Shown here in pieces: positions 12,192-20,819 of a stretch of DNA of 64,000 nt (positions are counted from its first letter, which is position 1; every line of letters starts with the position of its first letter). A program made the position numbers and the translations under genes. The notes beneath the pieces are model-generated. The model was given only the letters and a program-made list of their open reading frames with translations, ran no database searches and was not told where the DNA came from. Source of the DNA: Actinomyces urinae. Its GTDB lineage: Bacteria; Actinomycetota; Actinomycetes; Actinomycetales; Actinomycetaceae. The stretch lies in the NCBI RefSeq assembly GCF_900119695.1, contig NZ_LT632547.1, forward strand, positions 868,001 to 932,000, given 5' to 3'.

Positions 12192-13540
12192 CAGCGATCA
12201 ACACCTCCCAGTACCGGGTCAATCGAAGCGAGCGACACGACGACGTCAGCAAGCTGACCGCCCTCAGTCATCATCGCAAACGACTGCAAGTTAGAGAACG
12301 ACGGGTCGCGGAAGTGCGCGCGGTACGGGCGCGTACCGCCGTCCGAAACAACGTGAGCGCCAATAACGCCCTTAGCGTGTTCCACCATTCCATACGCCTG
12401 GCCGGCCGGAACCTTGAAGCCCTCGGTTACAAGCTTGAAGTGGTGAATGAGAGACTCCATGGACTCACCCATGATCTCGCGAATGTGCGCCAGCGAGTTA
12501 CCCTGACCATCCGAACCAATCGACATTTGCGCCGGCCACTTGATTGCCGGATCCTGCACCATAACCGGATCGCCCTCGCACTCATCGAGCTTGTCGAGAA
12601 CTTGGTTAATGATTCGTAGCGACTGGTAGCACTCGTCGAAGCGTACCTGCACGCGGTTGTACGCGTCAGACTTGTCCCGAACTGGAACGTCAAACTCAAG
12701 CTGGTCGTAACCGAAGTACGGCTGCGTCTTACGTAAATCGAGCGGGAGGCCAGCAGCGCGCAAGCACGGGCCAGTCATGCCAAGCGCCATCATCGAGGCA
12801 AGCGACATGTAGCCCACATCAATGTGACGAAGCTTGAAGATCGGGTTTTCCTGCGTGAGATCCTGCAACTCGCCAATGTCGTTGCGCAAGTTAGGAAGGA
12901 GCTCGCGAATGTAATCCGTTGTGCCCGTCGGCAGATCCTGAGCCACACCGCCCGGACGCATAAACGCATGGTTCATACGCAGACCCGTGATGCGCTCAAA
13001 AATACGGAGCACGTTCTCACGGCCTCTAAAGGCGATCGTCATCATCGTGGTTGCGCCCAGCTCGTTACCACCGGAGCCGATTGCCACCAGGTGCGAACCA
13101 ATACGGTTCAACTCCATCAGCAGAATGCGGATCCAGTTAGCGCGCTGGGGAACCTCGTCGGTAATACCGAGGAGCTTCTCCACGGCCTGCACGTAAACAG
13201 CCTCATTGAACAGTGGAGCCACGTAGTCCATACGCGTACAGAACGTTACGCCCTGCGTCCACGTGCGGTACTCCATATTCTTCTCAATACCCGTATGCAG
13301 GTAGCCCGTATTCAGACGGGACTCGCGCACAGTCTCACCATCGATCTCGAGGATCACACGGAGCACGCCGTGCGTGGACGGGTGAATCGGACCGAGGTTA
13401 ACAACGATGCGCTCGTTAGAAAGACGCTCAATTTCAGAAAGAACATCTTCCCAGTCGCCGCCGCTTGCTAGAACCTCAGGAATATCGTCGATATCGAGTC
13501 CACCGGGCGTTGCGTAAAATACCGGTTTTTCGTTATTCAT
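12191..13540 (-). CDS. nuoD: NADH-quinone oxidoreductase subunit D
   Basis: 49-kDa-type subunit, related to [NiFe]-hydrogenase large subunits, that forms the quinone-binding pocket with NuoB. It is 449 aa. The quinone loop appears as [15 protein letters not shown] near residue 50, with the conserved His of [33 protein letters not shown] and the C-terminal DPVLGGVDR are also typical. The start overlaps the nuoC stop by one base. Confidence 0.97.
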   Translation of the reverse strand: MNNEKPVFYATPGGLDIDDIPEVLASGGDWEDVLSEIERLSNERIVVNLGPIHPSTHGVLRVILEIDGETVRESRLNTGYLHTGIEKNMEYRTWTQGVTFCTRMDYVAPLFNEAVYVQAVEKLLGITDEVPQRANWIRILLMELNRIGSHLVAIGSGGNELGATTMMTIAFRGRENVLRIFERITGLRMNHAFMRPGGVAQDLPTGTTDYIRELLPNLRNDIGELQDLTQENPIFKLRHIDVGYMSLASMMALGMTGPCLRAAGLPLDLRKTQPYFGYDQLEFDVPVRDKSDAYNRVQVRFDECYQSLRIINQVLDKLDECEGDPVMVQDPAIKWPAQMSIGSDGQGNSLAHIREIMGESMESLIHHFKLVTEGFKVPAGQAYGMVEHAKGVIGAHVVSDGGTRPYRAHFRDPSFSNLQSFAMMTEGGQLADVVVSLASIDPVLGGVDR

Positions 13541-14277
13541 TAGTTGTACGACCTCCGAGTGTCTGGCGGCGGAACTGTAGCTCCCTTGTATTCGACCGGA
13601 ATACCACCCAGCGGGTAATCCTTGCGCTGCGGATGGCCTACCCAGTCATCGGGTAGAGCAGTACGAGTAAGGCCGGGGTGACCGGTGAATACGATGCCGA
13701 ACAAGTCCCACGTTTCGCGCTCATGCCAGTCATTACCGGGGTAGATCGAAACGACGGACGGGATCTTCGGATCCGAATCCGGAGCGGTTACCTCTAGGCG
13801 GAGCAAGCGGTTATGCGTCACCGAGAGTAGGTGGTAGACAGCGTGCAGTTCGCGGCCCACCGCGTGCGGGTAGTGCACACCGGAAACGCCCAGACACAGC
13901 TCGAAGCGCAGATCCTGATCGTCACGCAGCCAACGGCAAACCTGCAGAATGTGCTCGCGGGTTATAAAGATCGTAAGCTCATCGCGGTCTACAACCACGC
14001 GCTCAATTACGTCTTTGACCTCAATGCCGGCATCCTTGATGAGCTCTTCCAGAATGTCCACAACAGAGTCAAACCAACCGCCGTAGGGACGAGCCGATTC
14101 ACCGGGAAGATCAACCGTGCGCGTGAGGCCACCAAAACCGGTGGTATCGCCAGAACCGCGAACGCCCCACTGACCGTGACGGACGTCAACAGTCTCAGGA
14201 GCCGCTCCGCCGCGAACCGGACTGACCTGCTCGGCTACCTCGCCGAACTTCTTCGAGGATGGAGAGTTGTCGCTCAT
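13540..14277 (-). CDS. nuoC: NADH-quinone oxidoreductase subunit C
   Basis: 30-kDa-type subunit that connects the peripheral arm to the membrane arm, 245 aa. The conserved C-terminal signature is [19 protein letters not shown] followed by [18 protein letters not shown]. The N-terminal 40 residues are variable. It is separate from NuoD here, unlike the NuoCD fusion of enterobacteria. It overlaps nuoB by four bases (ATGA). Confidence 0.96.
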   Translation of the reverse strand: MSDNSPSSKKFGEVAEQVSPVRGGAAPETVDVRHGQWGVRGSGDTTGFGGLTRTVDLPGESARPYGGWFDSVVDILEELIKDAGIEVKDVIERVVVDRDELTIFITREHILQVCRWLRDDQDLRFELCLGVSGVHYPHAVGRELHAVYHLLSVTHNRLLRLEVTAPDSDPKIPSVVSIYPGNDWHERETWDLFGIVFTGHPGLTRTALPDDWVGHPQRKDYPLGGIPVEYKGATVPPPDTRRSYN

Positions 14278-14828
14278 GCAAGCAGTCCCTTCATCAGATG
14301 AGTTGGAGTAGCTGCAAGAGCAGCTTCTTCCGCTTTACGCGCAACCTCAATACGGTGAGCACCAACCGGCTCCTTACCGATCTGCTCACGAAGCACCATG
14401 ATTGCGTTGATCAAAGCCTCTGGACGCGGCGGGCATCCCGGCAAATAAACATCAACCGGAACAACGTGGTCACAGCCCTGCACAACCGCGTAGTTGTTGA
14501 ACATGCCGCCCGTGGACGCGCAGGCACCCATCGAAATTACCCACTTGGGCTCTGGCATCGAGTCATAAACGCGGCGAACAATCGGAGCCATCTTGTGCGA
14601 CAAACGGCCAGACACAATCATGAGGTCAGCATGGCGCGGCGATGCGCGGAACACTTCCAAACCAAAACGAGCCATGTCGAAACGCGGCGTGCCCGCAGCC
14701 ATCATCTCAATGGAGCAGCATGCCAGACCCATAGTTACAGGCCACTGAGAGTGCTTACGGGCAAGATCTAGAACCGCCTCAATGGAGGCTAGACCAACGC
14801 CTGCAGGAAGACTATCTTCGATACCCAT
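14274..14828 (-). CDS. nuoB: NADH-quinone oxidoreductase subunit B (cluster N2)
   Basis: PSST-type subunit that carries cluster N2, the direct electron donor to menaquinone. It is 184 aa. Cluster ligands are visible as tandem cysteines in [10 protein letters not shown], in [13 protein letters not shown] and in [14 protein letters not shown]. It lies 16 bases after nuoA and overlaps nuoC. Confidence 0.97.
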   Translation of the reverse strand: MGIEDSLPAGVGLASIEAVLDLARKHSQWPVTMGLACCSIEMMAAGTPRFDMARFGLEVFRASPRHADLMIVSGRLSHKMAPIVRRVYDSMPEPKWVISMGACASTGGMFNNYAVVQGCDHVVPVDVYLPGCPPRPEALINAIMVLREQIGKEPVGAHRIEVARKAEEAALAATPTHLMKGLLA

Positions 14829-14844
14829 TTACTACTCCCTCCTA

Positions 14845-15207
14845 TCAGTCCCAATCCAGGCCGCCGCGGCGCCACTCATAAATGAATGGAACCGTGATCA
14901 GCGCGATGAACGTAAACATGACAACGAGGCCAAACAGACCAAGCTTCCCGAAGGTCACAGCCCACGGGTATAGGAAGACAACCTCGATGTCGAAAACAAT
15001 GAACGTCATAGCCACCAGGTAGTACTTCACGGGGAAACGGCCGACATCAGCGTCATGATGGATCGGGTCCACGCCGCACTCGTAGTTACTGGACTTGACC
15101 TTGTTCTTGTTAACGGGTCCCAGGATCGCGGAGGCTCCCAGGCCACCGAGTGCGACCAAGACTGCCATCGCAGCCATGATCAATATCGGGATATACGGAT
15201 TGCTCAC
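14845..15207 (-). CDS. nuoA: NADH-quinone oxidoreductase subunit A
   Basis: Three-helix membrane subunit of complex I, 120 aa. Conserved features are KSSNYECGVDPI in the first loop (the mobile loop that senses quinone-site state in studied enzymes) and YYLVAMTFIVFDIEVVFLYPWAV, with the family's acidic helix. The start codon is GTG at 15205-15207. It is the first nuo gene, 67 bases downstream of the menJ-like reductase, so both probably share a transcript. Confidence 0.96.
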   Translation of the reverse strand: MSNPYIPILIMAAMAVLVALGGLGASAILGPVNKNKVKSSNYECGVDPIHHDADVGRFPVKYYLVAMTFIVFDIEVVFLYPWAVTFGKLGLFGLVVMFTFIALITVPFIYEWRRGGLDWD

Positions 15208-15274
15208 TATGCCTCCAACCTGGCGGTTAACAGATCATTCTTTGTAGATTTTGCTGGGGATACCAAACGCTTAA

Positions 15275-16627
15275 TCATACCTTTGGAACCACCTTCGCAA
15301 GAGCCGTTATCAGCTTGTCATCCCACTCTCCGCCCGAACGCTCAAAGCCGTCCGAAAGGAGTTTGTGAACGAGTTTCATGAGCCGAGGACGCGGCAGGCC
15401 ATACTTTGTGCAGGCGTGCATGATCTTCGGGTTCTCGATCAGCTTCACAAACACGCGGCCCAGCTGGTAGTAGCCGCCCCAGTCTGCTCTCAACGCCTCC
15501 GTGTACGTTTCCATCGCGCGATCAAAACCCGCATCCGAGGTGCGGCTTAGCGCAGAAACAATGGATTCTGCAGCGTAGCGCCCCGCCCTCATAGCAGGGG
15601 CGATACCCTCGCCATCAAAAGCGGAGACCATGCCGCCCGCGTCACCAACGATTACGAGGCCATCGCGGTAGTGGGGCTTGCGGTTGAACGACATTGGCAA
15701 AGCAGCGGAACGAAGCTGACCGATCTGGTTCTCTTCGGTCATCTCCCACTCTTCGGGTAGGTTCCCAATCCAGGTCTTGAAGATCTCGCGATACGGCAAC
15801 TTAGTTGCCTTCGACGTGGAAGAAACGGAGCCGAGCCCAACGTTCACAACGCCATCACCCAGCGGGAACAGCCAGCCGTAGCCGGGCAGAAGATCAGATT
15901 CGCCGCGCTTGCCGCTCCATAGCTCAAGGTGTGAATCCATCCACTCAGCATCACCCTTTGGCGACTTAAAGTATGCGCGAGCTGCCACACCCAGCGGACG
16001 GTTCTCTATCTTTTCAATGCCGAGAGATGTGGCGAGGCGAGCAGCCACGCCACCGGCTTCAACAACAACCTTCGCGTGGAACTCGATTTCCCGAGCATCT
16101 TTGCCCTTGCCGGCCTTCGCGGTTACGCCGCACACGCGGCCAGCAGGAGTTTGGAGGGCGCCCGTAACGTTGAAGCCCTCGTACAAGCGGACCCCCGCGG
16201 ACTCGGCGCGGCGCGCCAAATCCTCATCCAACTGCATGCGGGCACGCGCCATACCGAAGTTAGGAGCCGACTTCGTTTCTGGCCACGGCAAATAAATAGA
16301 GTGGCCTCCACCAATTACATTGAGGCCCTTGTTGCGCTGCCACCCGTCGGTGTCAACCCCCATTAGTTGCACCTCAGCGACCGCAGCCGGCGTCAAGCCA
16401 TCACCACAAACCTTGTCGCGAGGGAACGTGGATTTTTCTAATAGAGCAACGTCAAGCCCCGCCCGCGCCAAATAATAAGACGTTGCAGAACCTGCAGGGC
16501 CTGCGCCCACAACGACGACATCAGCACTGAAGTCGGACGCGTCAGCCAGCTCCACGTGTTCCTCCCGCTCGTTGCTACTCATATAAGTTTTACCAAATTT
16601 GCATTCTTCTACAGGCGGAATGCCCAT
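15275..16627 (-). CDS. menJ: geranylgeranyl reductase family FAD protein, probable menaquinone reductase
   Basis: A 450-aa FAD-dependent oxidoreductase with an N-terminal Rossmann motif, VVVVGAGPAGSATSYYLARAG. It also has the family signatures FPRDKVCGDGLTPAAV and GLVIVGDAGGMVSAFDGEGI. Mycobacterial MenJ, of the same family, saturates one isoprene unit of menaquinone-9. The position between menG and nuoA supports a quinone rather than a chlorophyll or archaeal-lipid role. The start at 16627 has an AGGG six bases upstream; an alternative ATG lies at 16582 (MSSNEREEHV). Substrate assignment is inference. Confidence 0.85.
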   Translation of the reverse strand: MGIPPVEECKFGKTYMSSNEREEHVELADASDFSADVVVVGAGPAGSATSYYLARAGLDVALLEKSTFPRDKVCGDGLTPAAVAEVQLMGVDTDGWQRNKGLNVIGGGHSIYLPWPETKSAPNFGMARARMQLDEDLARRAESAGVRLYEGFNVTGALQTPAGRVCGVTAKAGKGKDAREIEFHAKVVVEAGGVAARLATSLGIEKIENRPLGVAARAYFKSPKGDAEWMDSHLELWSGKRGESDLLPGYGWLFPLGDGVVNVGLGSVSSTSKATKLPYREIFKTWIGNLPEEWEMTEENQIGQLRSAALPMSFNRKPHYRDGLVIVGDAGGMVSAFDGEGIAPAMRAGRYAAESIVSALSRTSDAGFDRAMETYTEALRADWGGYYQLGRVFVKLIENPKIMHACTKYGLPRPRLMKLVHKLLSDGFERSGGEWDDKLITALAKVVPKV

Positions 16628-16801
16628 ATGTCCCTACCCTATCCACCAGGTGGGGTAGGTCCACAAAATATACAGAAACAAGCCGATTTGGCACGGGAAA
16701 CGAACGCCTGGCCGCCTCAAAGACAATCGTATTTGATTACGACAGTGTTACTTATTTTATTGATCACAGTGAGCGTACCGCGAAAACCGCGTAACAGCAC
16801 T
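16628..16801 (-). promoter_or_regulatory. 174-bp gap upstream of menJ-nuo, likely promoter region
   Basis: This is the only sizeable gap upstream of the menJ-nuoA-N run on the minus strand, so the operon promoter probably lies here. An AT-rich patch at 16729-16768 stands out from the GC-rich surroundings. I do not see a convincing -35/-10 pair, and no regulator site is assigned. Confidence 0.4.
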
Positions 16802-17524
16802 TCACGGTTTAACAGCGCGATGCAACGCAAGAATACCGCCCGTGTAGTTGCGGTACTGCACGCGACCCCAGCCGGCCTGGGCGATCATTCTGCCCAGCGT
16901 ATCCTGGTCATGCCACTCGCGAATCGACTCAATCAGATAGTCATACGCCTCGTCATCCGAAGACAGAAGTTTTGCAACACGCGTCAAAATCTCTTCCAAA
17001 TAAAACCCGTAAACGGCGTTAAACACCGGCCAAGTCGGTCGTGAAAACTCACAGATCAAAAGGCGCCCGCCCGGCTTGGTCACGCGCGCCATTTCCTGCA
17101 ATGCTTTCTCAGTGTTTTGCACGTTGCGCAGGCCAAACGAAATAGTCACCGCGTCAAATGAGGCGTCCTCAAACGGCAGATCAGTTGCGTCTCCCTGCAC
17201 GAACTCCAATTCTGGGTGACGCTGGCGCCCGACCTCGATCATGCCCTCCGACAGGTCACACGCGATCACATGCGCGCCAGTTTCTGCGAGCGCCGCCGTG
17301 GAACCACCCGTTCCGGCAGCCAGATCAAGCACTCGTTCGCCCGGTTTCAGATTGAGGGCGCGCACCACTCCCCTGCGCCAAATGTGCACCTGACCAAACG
17401 TCAACGCCTCGTTAGTTAGGTCGTATCGACTTGCCACTTTGTTGAACATGCCCGCGACCTCGTGGGGACGCTTCTCTAGCGATGCACGATTTACGTCTGA
17501 AGCTTTAAGGTCACGTTTTGCCAT
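16802..17524 (-). CDS. menG: demethylmenaquinone methyltransferase
   Basis: SAM-dependent C-methyltransferase of the UbiE/MenG family, 240 aa. It performs the last step from demethylmenaquinone to menaquinone. Motifs: VLDLAAGTGGSTAALAETG (SAM motif I), QGDATDLPFEDASFDAVTISFGLRNV (family signature) and VTKPGGRLLICEFSRP. It begins MAKRDLKASDVNRASLEKRP. It is divergent from menF and sits 174 bases upstream of menJ. Confidence 0.95.
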   Translation of the reverse strand: MAKRDLKASDVNRASLEKRPHEVAGMFNKVASRYDLTNEALTFGQVHIWRRGVVRALNLKPGERVLDLAAGTGGSTAALAETGAHVIACDLSEGMIEVGRQRHPELEFVQGDATDLPFEDASFDAVTISFGLRNVQNTEKALQEMARVTKPGGRLLICEFSRPTWPVFNAVYGFYLEEILTRVAKLLSSDDEAYDYLIESIREWHDQDTLGRMIAQAGWGRVQYRNYTGGILALHRAVKP

Positions 17525-17620
17525 GGGATCTATCTTGTCACGGTTCTATGCCAGAGGTGAACTTCAACCAGGTGATGCCCACTCTTCAAGGCTGCCCGAT
17601 GCCTAAGATTCCAAACAAAC

Positions 17621-19114
17621 ATGAGCGTCAGGGTCCCTGCCGCAACGAAAACACGAGGCCAGGTAGTATGGGATACCGTGACCGTATTGAACTCCGCACG
17701 ACGATTTTGCCTTCGCGATCCGCATGCGCGCCCAAAACTGCGCGTTTCGATCAGCGAGGTTGGTGGCCCCTCCACATTCTTAGAGCTTCTGTGGCGCGTT
17801 GATGGCGCACGTAATCTCTCGGTTTGGAGCGGGCCTGCACTCGCTACGGATGCCCAGCCAATCATCGTTGGGGACGGTATAGCACTTGCCATCATTGCAG
17901 CAGAGGAGGGCAGCTACGGCCTCGCGCATCCCACTTTCAAAATGCTTTCACGCGCGCTACTGCCCAACCCGCGGCCAGAGAATCCCGGCATAGTTCAAAA
18001 TCAACCACACATGCAGGTAGCAGGCCGAGACTGGTTGGCGCTAATCGCCGAGGCAAGCGTGGAGGGCGGCGAGGAGTTCTTAGCCCGGACGGGGATACAC
18101 GCTCCACTGGCGCTAATGTCATTTGGCTTTGCTCCTGGAACGCCGGGGGCGCTGGTATTGCCGCGCATTGCATGGGTGGCATTGGGCGATGCCACGTGGA
18201 AGATTGAGACGATTATTGAGGCAGGCGGCGAGGAACTCCGCGCCGTCGCGGACGGCGCGGGTCAGCGCAACACCGGGCACGAGGACGGAGCCGGAGCACC
18301 CAACTGGTATTTAGATCCGGGCACCATGTCACGATCCGCATGGAAGCACGCGGTTGCCATGGTCGTGGGCGAACTGCGCGACGGCCGGGCACAAAAAGCT
18401 GTTATGGCTCGCGATATTACGGCTCGATCTGACCATCCGATTAACCTAGTTGCGGTTTTACAAGAGCTCGCTAAGACATACCCCACCACCTGGACGTTTA
18501 GCGTTGCCGGCCTTACCGGAGCGTCACCGGAAATGCTTGCGTCCGTGCGCGGCGGACAGTTGAAGTCCCGCGTACTTGCCGGCACATGTCCTCCGGGGAA
18601 AGGCACCGCCCTGTGGGACTCGGCTAAAGACCGCGAAGAGCACGCCCTTGCCGTGCAATCAGTGGTGGACGCCCTGGCAGGGCTTAGCCGCGACCTCAAC
18701 GCCCCCAGCCAGCCGTTCCTCTTGGACCTTCCAAACGTCACGCACCTTGCCACCGATGTCACTGCTGACCTCACCGCGATTGAGGAGGGCCTTGCACCCA
18801 TTTGCGAAGCGGTTCGGGCCCTACATCCCACGGCCGCGGTTTGCGGCGCCCCCACACAGGATGCATTCGAGCTTTTGTCCAAGCATGAACTGACCGATCG
18901 CGGCCGCTACTCCGGGCCCGTCGGCTGGATCGACGGGGCGGGCGAGGGAGCGTGCGCAATTGCTCTACGCTGCGGCCAGGTTCTTCCCGACGAGCACTCA
19001 ATCCGCGTGTTCGCCGGCGGGGGCATCATGCCCGAATCCATTCCCGAGGTAGAACTGGCCGAAACCGGGGCAAAAATGCTGCCCGTACTGCAGGCGATCG
19101 GCCTCGAAAACTAA
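17621..19114 (+). CDS. menF: isochorismate synthase
   Basis: Chorismate-utilising enzyme that converts chorismate to isochorismate, the first committed step of menaquinone synthesis. It is 497 aa. The C-terminal catalytic domain shows QKAVMARDI, FSVAGLTGASPEMLASVRGGQLKSRVLAGT, ATDVTADL and a final YSGPVGWIDGAGEGACAIALRCG. The N-terminal 60 residues are poorly conserved and the start is uncertain. The ATG at 17621 has no clear ribosome site. A GTG at 17678, preceded ten bases upstream by a -10-like TAGTAT, could be a leaderless start. Confidence 0.88.
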   Translation: MSVRVPAATKTRGQVVWDTVTVLNSARRFCLRDPHARPKLRVSISEVGGPSTFLELLWRVDGARNLSVWSGPALATDAQPIIVGDGIALAIIAAEEGSYGLAHPTFKMLSRALLPNPRPENPGIVQNQPHMQVAGRDWLALIAEASVEGGEEFLARTGIHAPLALMSFGFAPGTPGALVLPRIAWVALGDATWKIETIIEAGGEELRAVADGAGQRNTGHEDGAGAPNWYLDPGTMSRSAWKHAVAMVVGELRDGRAQKAVMARDITARSDHPINLVAVLQELAKTYPTTWTFSVAGLTGASPEMLASVRGGQLKSRVLAGTCPPGKGTALWDSAKDREEHALAVQSVVDALAGLSRDLNAPSQPFLLDLPNVTHLATDVTADLTAIEEGLAPICEAVRALHPTAAVCGAPTQDAFELLSKHELTDRGRYSGPVGWIDGAGEGACAIALRCGQVLPDEHSIRVFAGGGIMPESIPEVELAETGAKMLPVLQAIGLEN

Positions 19115-19131
19115 TCTTCGAGGCCGATCGC
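19094..19131. terminator. long hairpin overlapping the menF stop codon
   Basis: Two 14-base arms, GCGATCGGCCTCGA (19094-19107) and its exact reverse complement (19118-19131), flank a short loop that contains the menF TAA. An extra A-T pair extends the stem. It lies between convergent menF and htrA and has no clear T-run, so it may act as a two-way terminator or as mRNA 3'-end protection. Confidence 0.6.
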
Positions 19132-19154
19132 TGAATGTGAGCTGGCCGAGCTAG

Positions 19155-20747
19155 CTACTTAGCTTTGAGGGCCACTTGGACCTCGGTGATCTCACCGCCG
19201 CGAGCTATCCCCAACGTCACCGTGTCACCCGAGTTGTACCTGCGCACAAATCCCGTAAGCGCAGCGGAGGACACCACGTCGTTGCCATCTATCGACACGA
19301 TCACGTCGCCAACCCGCAGGTTCGCATCTGCGGCCGCTCCTCCTGACAGTACCGACTCCACCTTCGCACCCAGGCGAGTTTCCTCACCCACCTGGACCGC
19401 CGCAGTAGAGATGCTCACGCCAAGCTGGGCGTGCACCGCCTCGCCCTTCTCAATCAGCTGGGTCACCACGTTCTTCACCAGGTTCACCGGGATTGCGAAT
19501 CCGAGGCCGATAGAGCCAGTTGAGCCCTCTTTACCCATCGACGCAATTGAGGAGTTGATGCCAATCACACGGCCCTGCGCGTCAAACAACGGACCGCCCG
19601 AGTTGCCGGGGTTAATCGAGGCATCCACCTGGATAGCGTTTGTTACCACGGTTTCTGACTGCGGCGACTGCTGCAGGAAGTACGGGAACTGGTAGTTGAA
19701 CTGCTCGCTTTGATCGTTTGGCACAGCCGTCTTCACCGCCACCGGGCGATCCAGCGCCGAAACGATACCGGTGGTCACCGTGTCCGTGAGCCCCAGCGGC
19801 GAGCCGATTGCCATCACGGCCTCGCCCACCTTCAGCTGACTGGAATCACCAAAGTTACCCGCAACCAAATCAGCGGGCGGGTTCTTCATACGGATAACAG
19901 CCAGGTCCGTGGTTGGGTCGATGCCCACAATCTCCGCCTCGTAAAGTCGGCTTCCGCTGGCACGGACCGTGATTTTTGCCTGCTCGTTATTAACTGCGGC
20001 AGAAACCACGTGATAGTTCGTCACAATGTTGCCGTTGCTATCCCAAACAACACCCGAACCGGTGTCACCGCCATCGCCCGTGCTGACTTGAATGGAGACC
20101 GTGGCGGGGCGAACCGCGTTAGCTACCGCCTGCCAGTCAGTGCCCTCTCCCGAAACCTGAACGGTTGGGGTCTTTTCACCCGATGGCTGCTGAATCTGCT
20201 GGCTACTGGCTGCGGGCGCATATGCTCCCGAAAACTTTAGGGTAGCGATCGTGCCACCGACAGCGAGGAACGCAGCAAGTAGCATTGCGATTATGAGTGC
20301 GCCCCAACCCGGCCCTTTCTTAGCCGGCTTGCGCGGCGCTGTCTGCACGTCTTGGGCATAGCCAAACGGTTGGCCATACGACTGCTCGGGTTGCGTCTGC
20401 TGCGAATAGCTCTGTTGCTCGTAGTTCGCCTGACCGTAATCAGCCCGGCCGTATGACTGCTGTCCGCTAGCTTGCTGACCATATTGTTGCTGGTCATACG
20501 ATTGCTGCGGTATGGCATCTTGCTGCGGGTAGTTTTGCGAGGCTGCGGGCGCGGAGTATGCCTGAGCCTGTCCTTGCTCTTTTACCTCTTCTTGCTCACG
20601 TGGATCCTGCTGGTCTGCGCCTTGTGAATCTGCGGTTCGGTAAACATAGCGCGGCTGGTCCGGGGTTTTGGTGGGCTCGCCCTGCGGGGTTTCAGGGGTA
20701 ACGGAATCTGGCTCGCCCTCGTAATCCCTGGGACGCTCATTCTCCAT
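19155..20747 (-). CDS. HtrA/DegP-like trypsin-family serine protease with Gln/Tyr-rich cytoplasmic arm
   Basis: Membrane-anchored quality-control protease, 530 aa. Residues 1-145 are cytoplasmic, hydrophilic and rich in Q, Y, S and G (repeats of the type QQSYGQ between 80 and 130). Residues 149-170 form one membrane segment. The protease domain carries the catalytic triad H246 (TNYHVVSA), D281 (TTDLAVIRM) and S383 (NPGNSGGPL). A PDZ domain covers about 435-525 (LGAKVESVLSGGAAADANLRVGD). It starts behind AGGAG and lies 72 bases downstream of menD. It resembles actinobacterial PepD/HtrA proteins. Confidence 0.9.
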   Translation of the reverse strand: MENERPRDYEGEPDSVTPETPQGEPTKTPDQPRYVYRTADSQGADQQDPREQEEVKEQGQAQAYSAPAASQNYPQQDAIPQQSYDQQQYGQQASGQQSYGRADYGQANYEQQSYSQQTQPEQSYGQPFGYAQDVQTAPRKPAKKGPGWGALIIAMLLAAFLAVGGTIATLKFSGAYAPAASSQQIQQPSGEKTPTVQVSGEGTDWQAVANAVRPATVSIQVSTGDGGDTGSGVVWDSNGNIVTNYHVVSAAVNNEQAKITVRASGSRLYEAEIVGIDPTTDLAVIRMKNPPADLVAGNFGDSSQLKVGEAVMAIGSPLGLTDTVTTGIVSALDRPVAVKTAVPNDQSEQFNYQFPYFLQQSPQSETVVTNAIQVDASINPGNSGGPLFDAQGRVIGINSSIASMGKEGSTGSIGLGFAIPVNLVKNVVTQLIEKGEAVHAQLGVSISTAAVQVGEETRLGAKVESVLSGGAAADANLRVGDVIVSIDGNDVVSSAALTGFVRRYNSGDTVTLGIARGGEITEVQVALKAK

Positions 20748-20819
20748 CGTGGCTCCTAAAAATTATCTGTACTTTTTCAAAACAATGTATATGTTGACCG
20801 GCAGTTCTGAGCGATTTCT

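Noticed and set aside
12824-13471. 215-codon plus-strand frame inside nuoD
   Set aside because: Antisense shadow of nuoD; no recognisable motif.
16740-16790. Possible FNR/CRP site (TTGATCACA) upstream of menJ
   Set aside because: Only one half-site fits; the other half does not match either consensus at the right spacing.
18262-18882. 206-codon minus-strand frame inside menF
   Set aside because: Arg/Ser/Ala-rich shadow of the menF coding sequence; no start signal.
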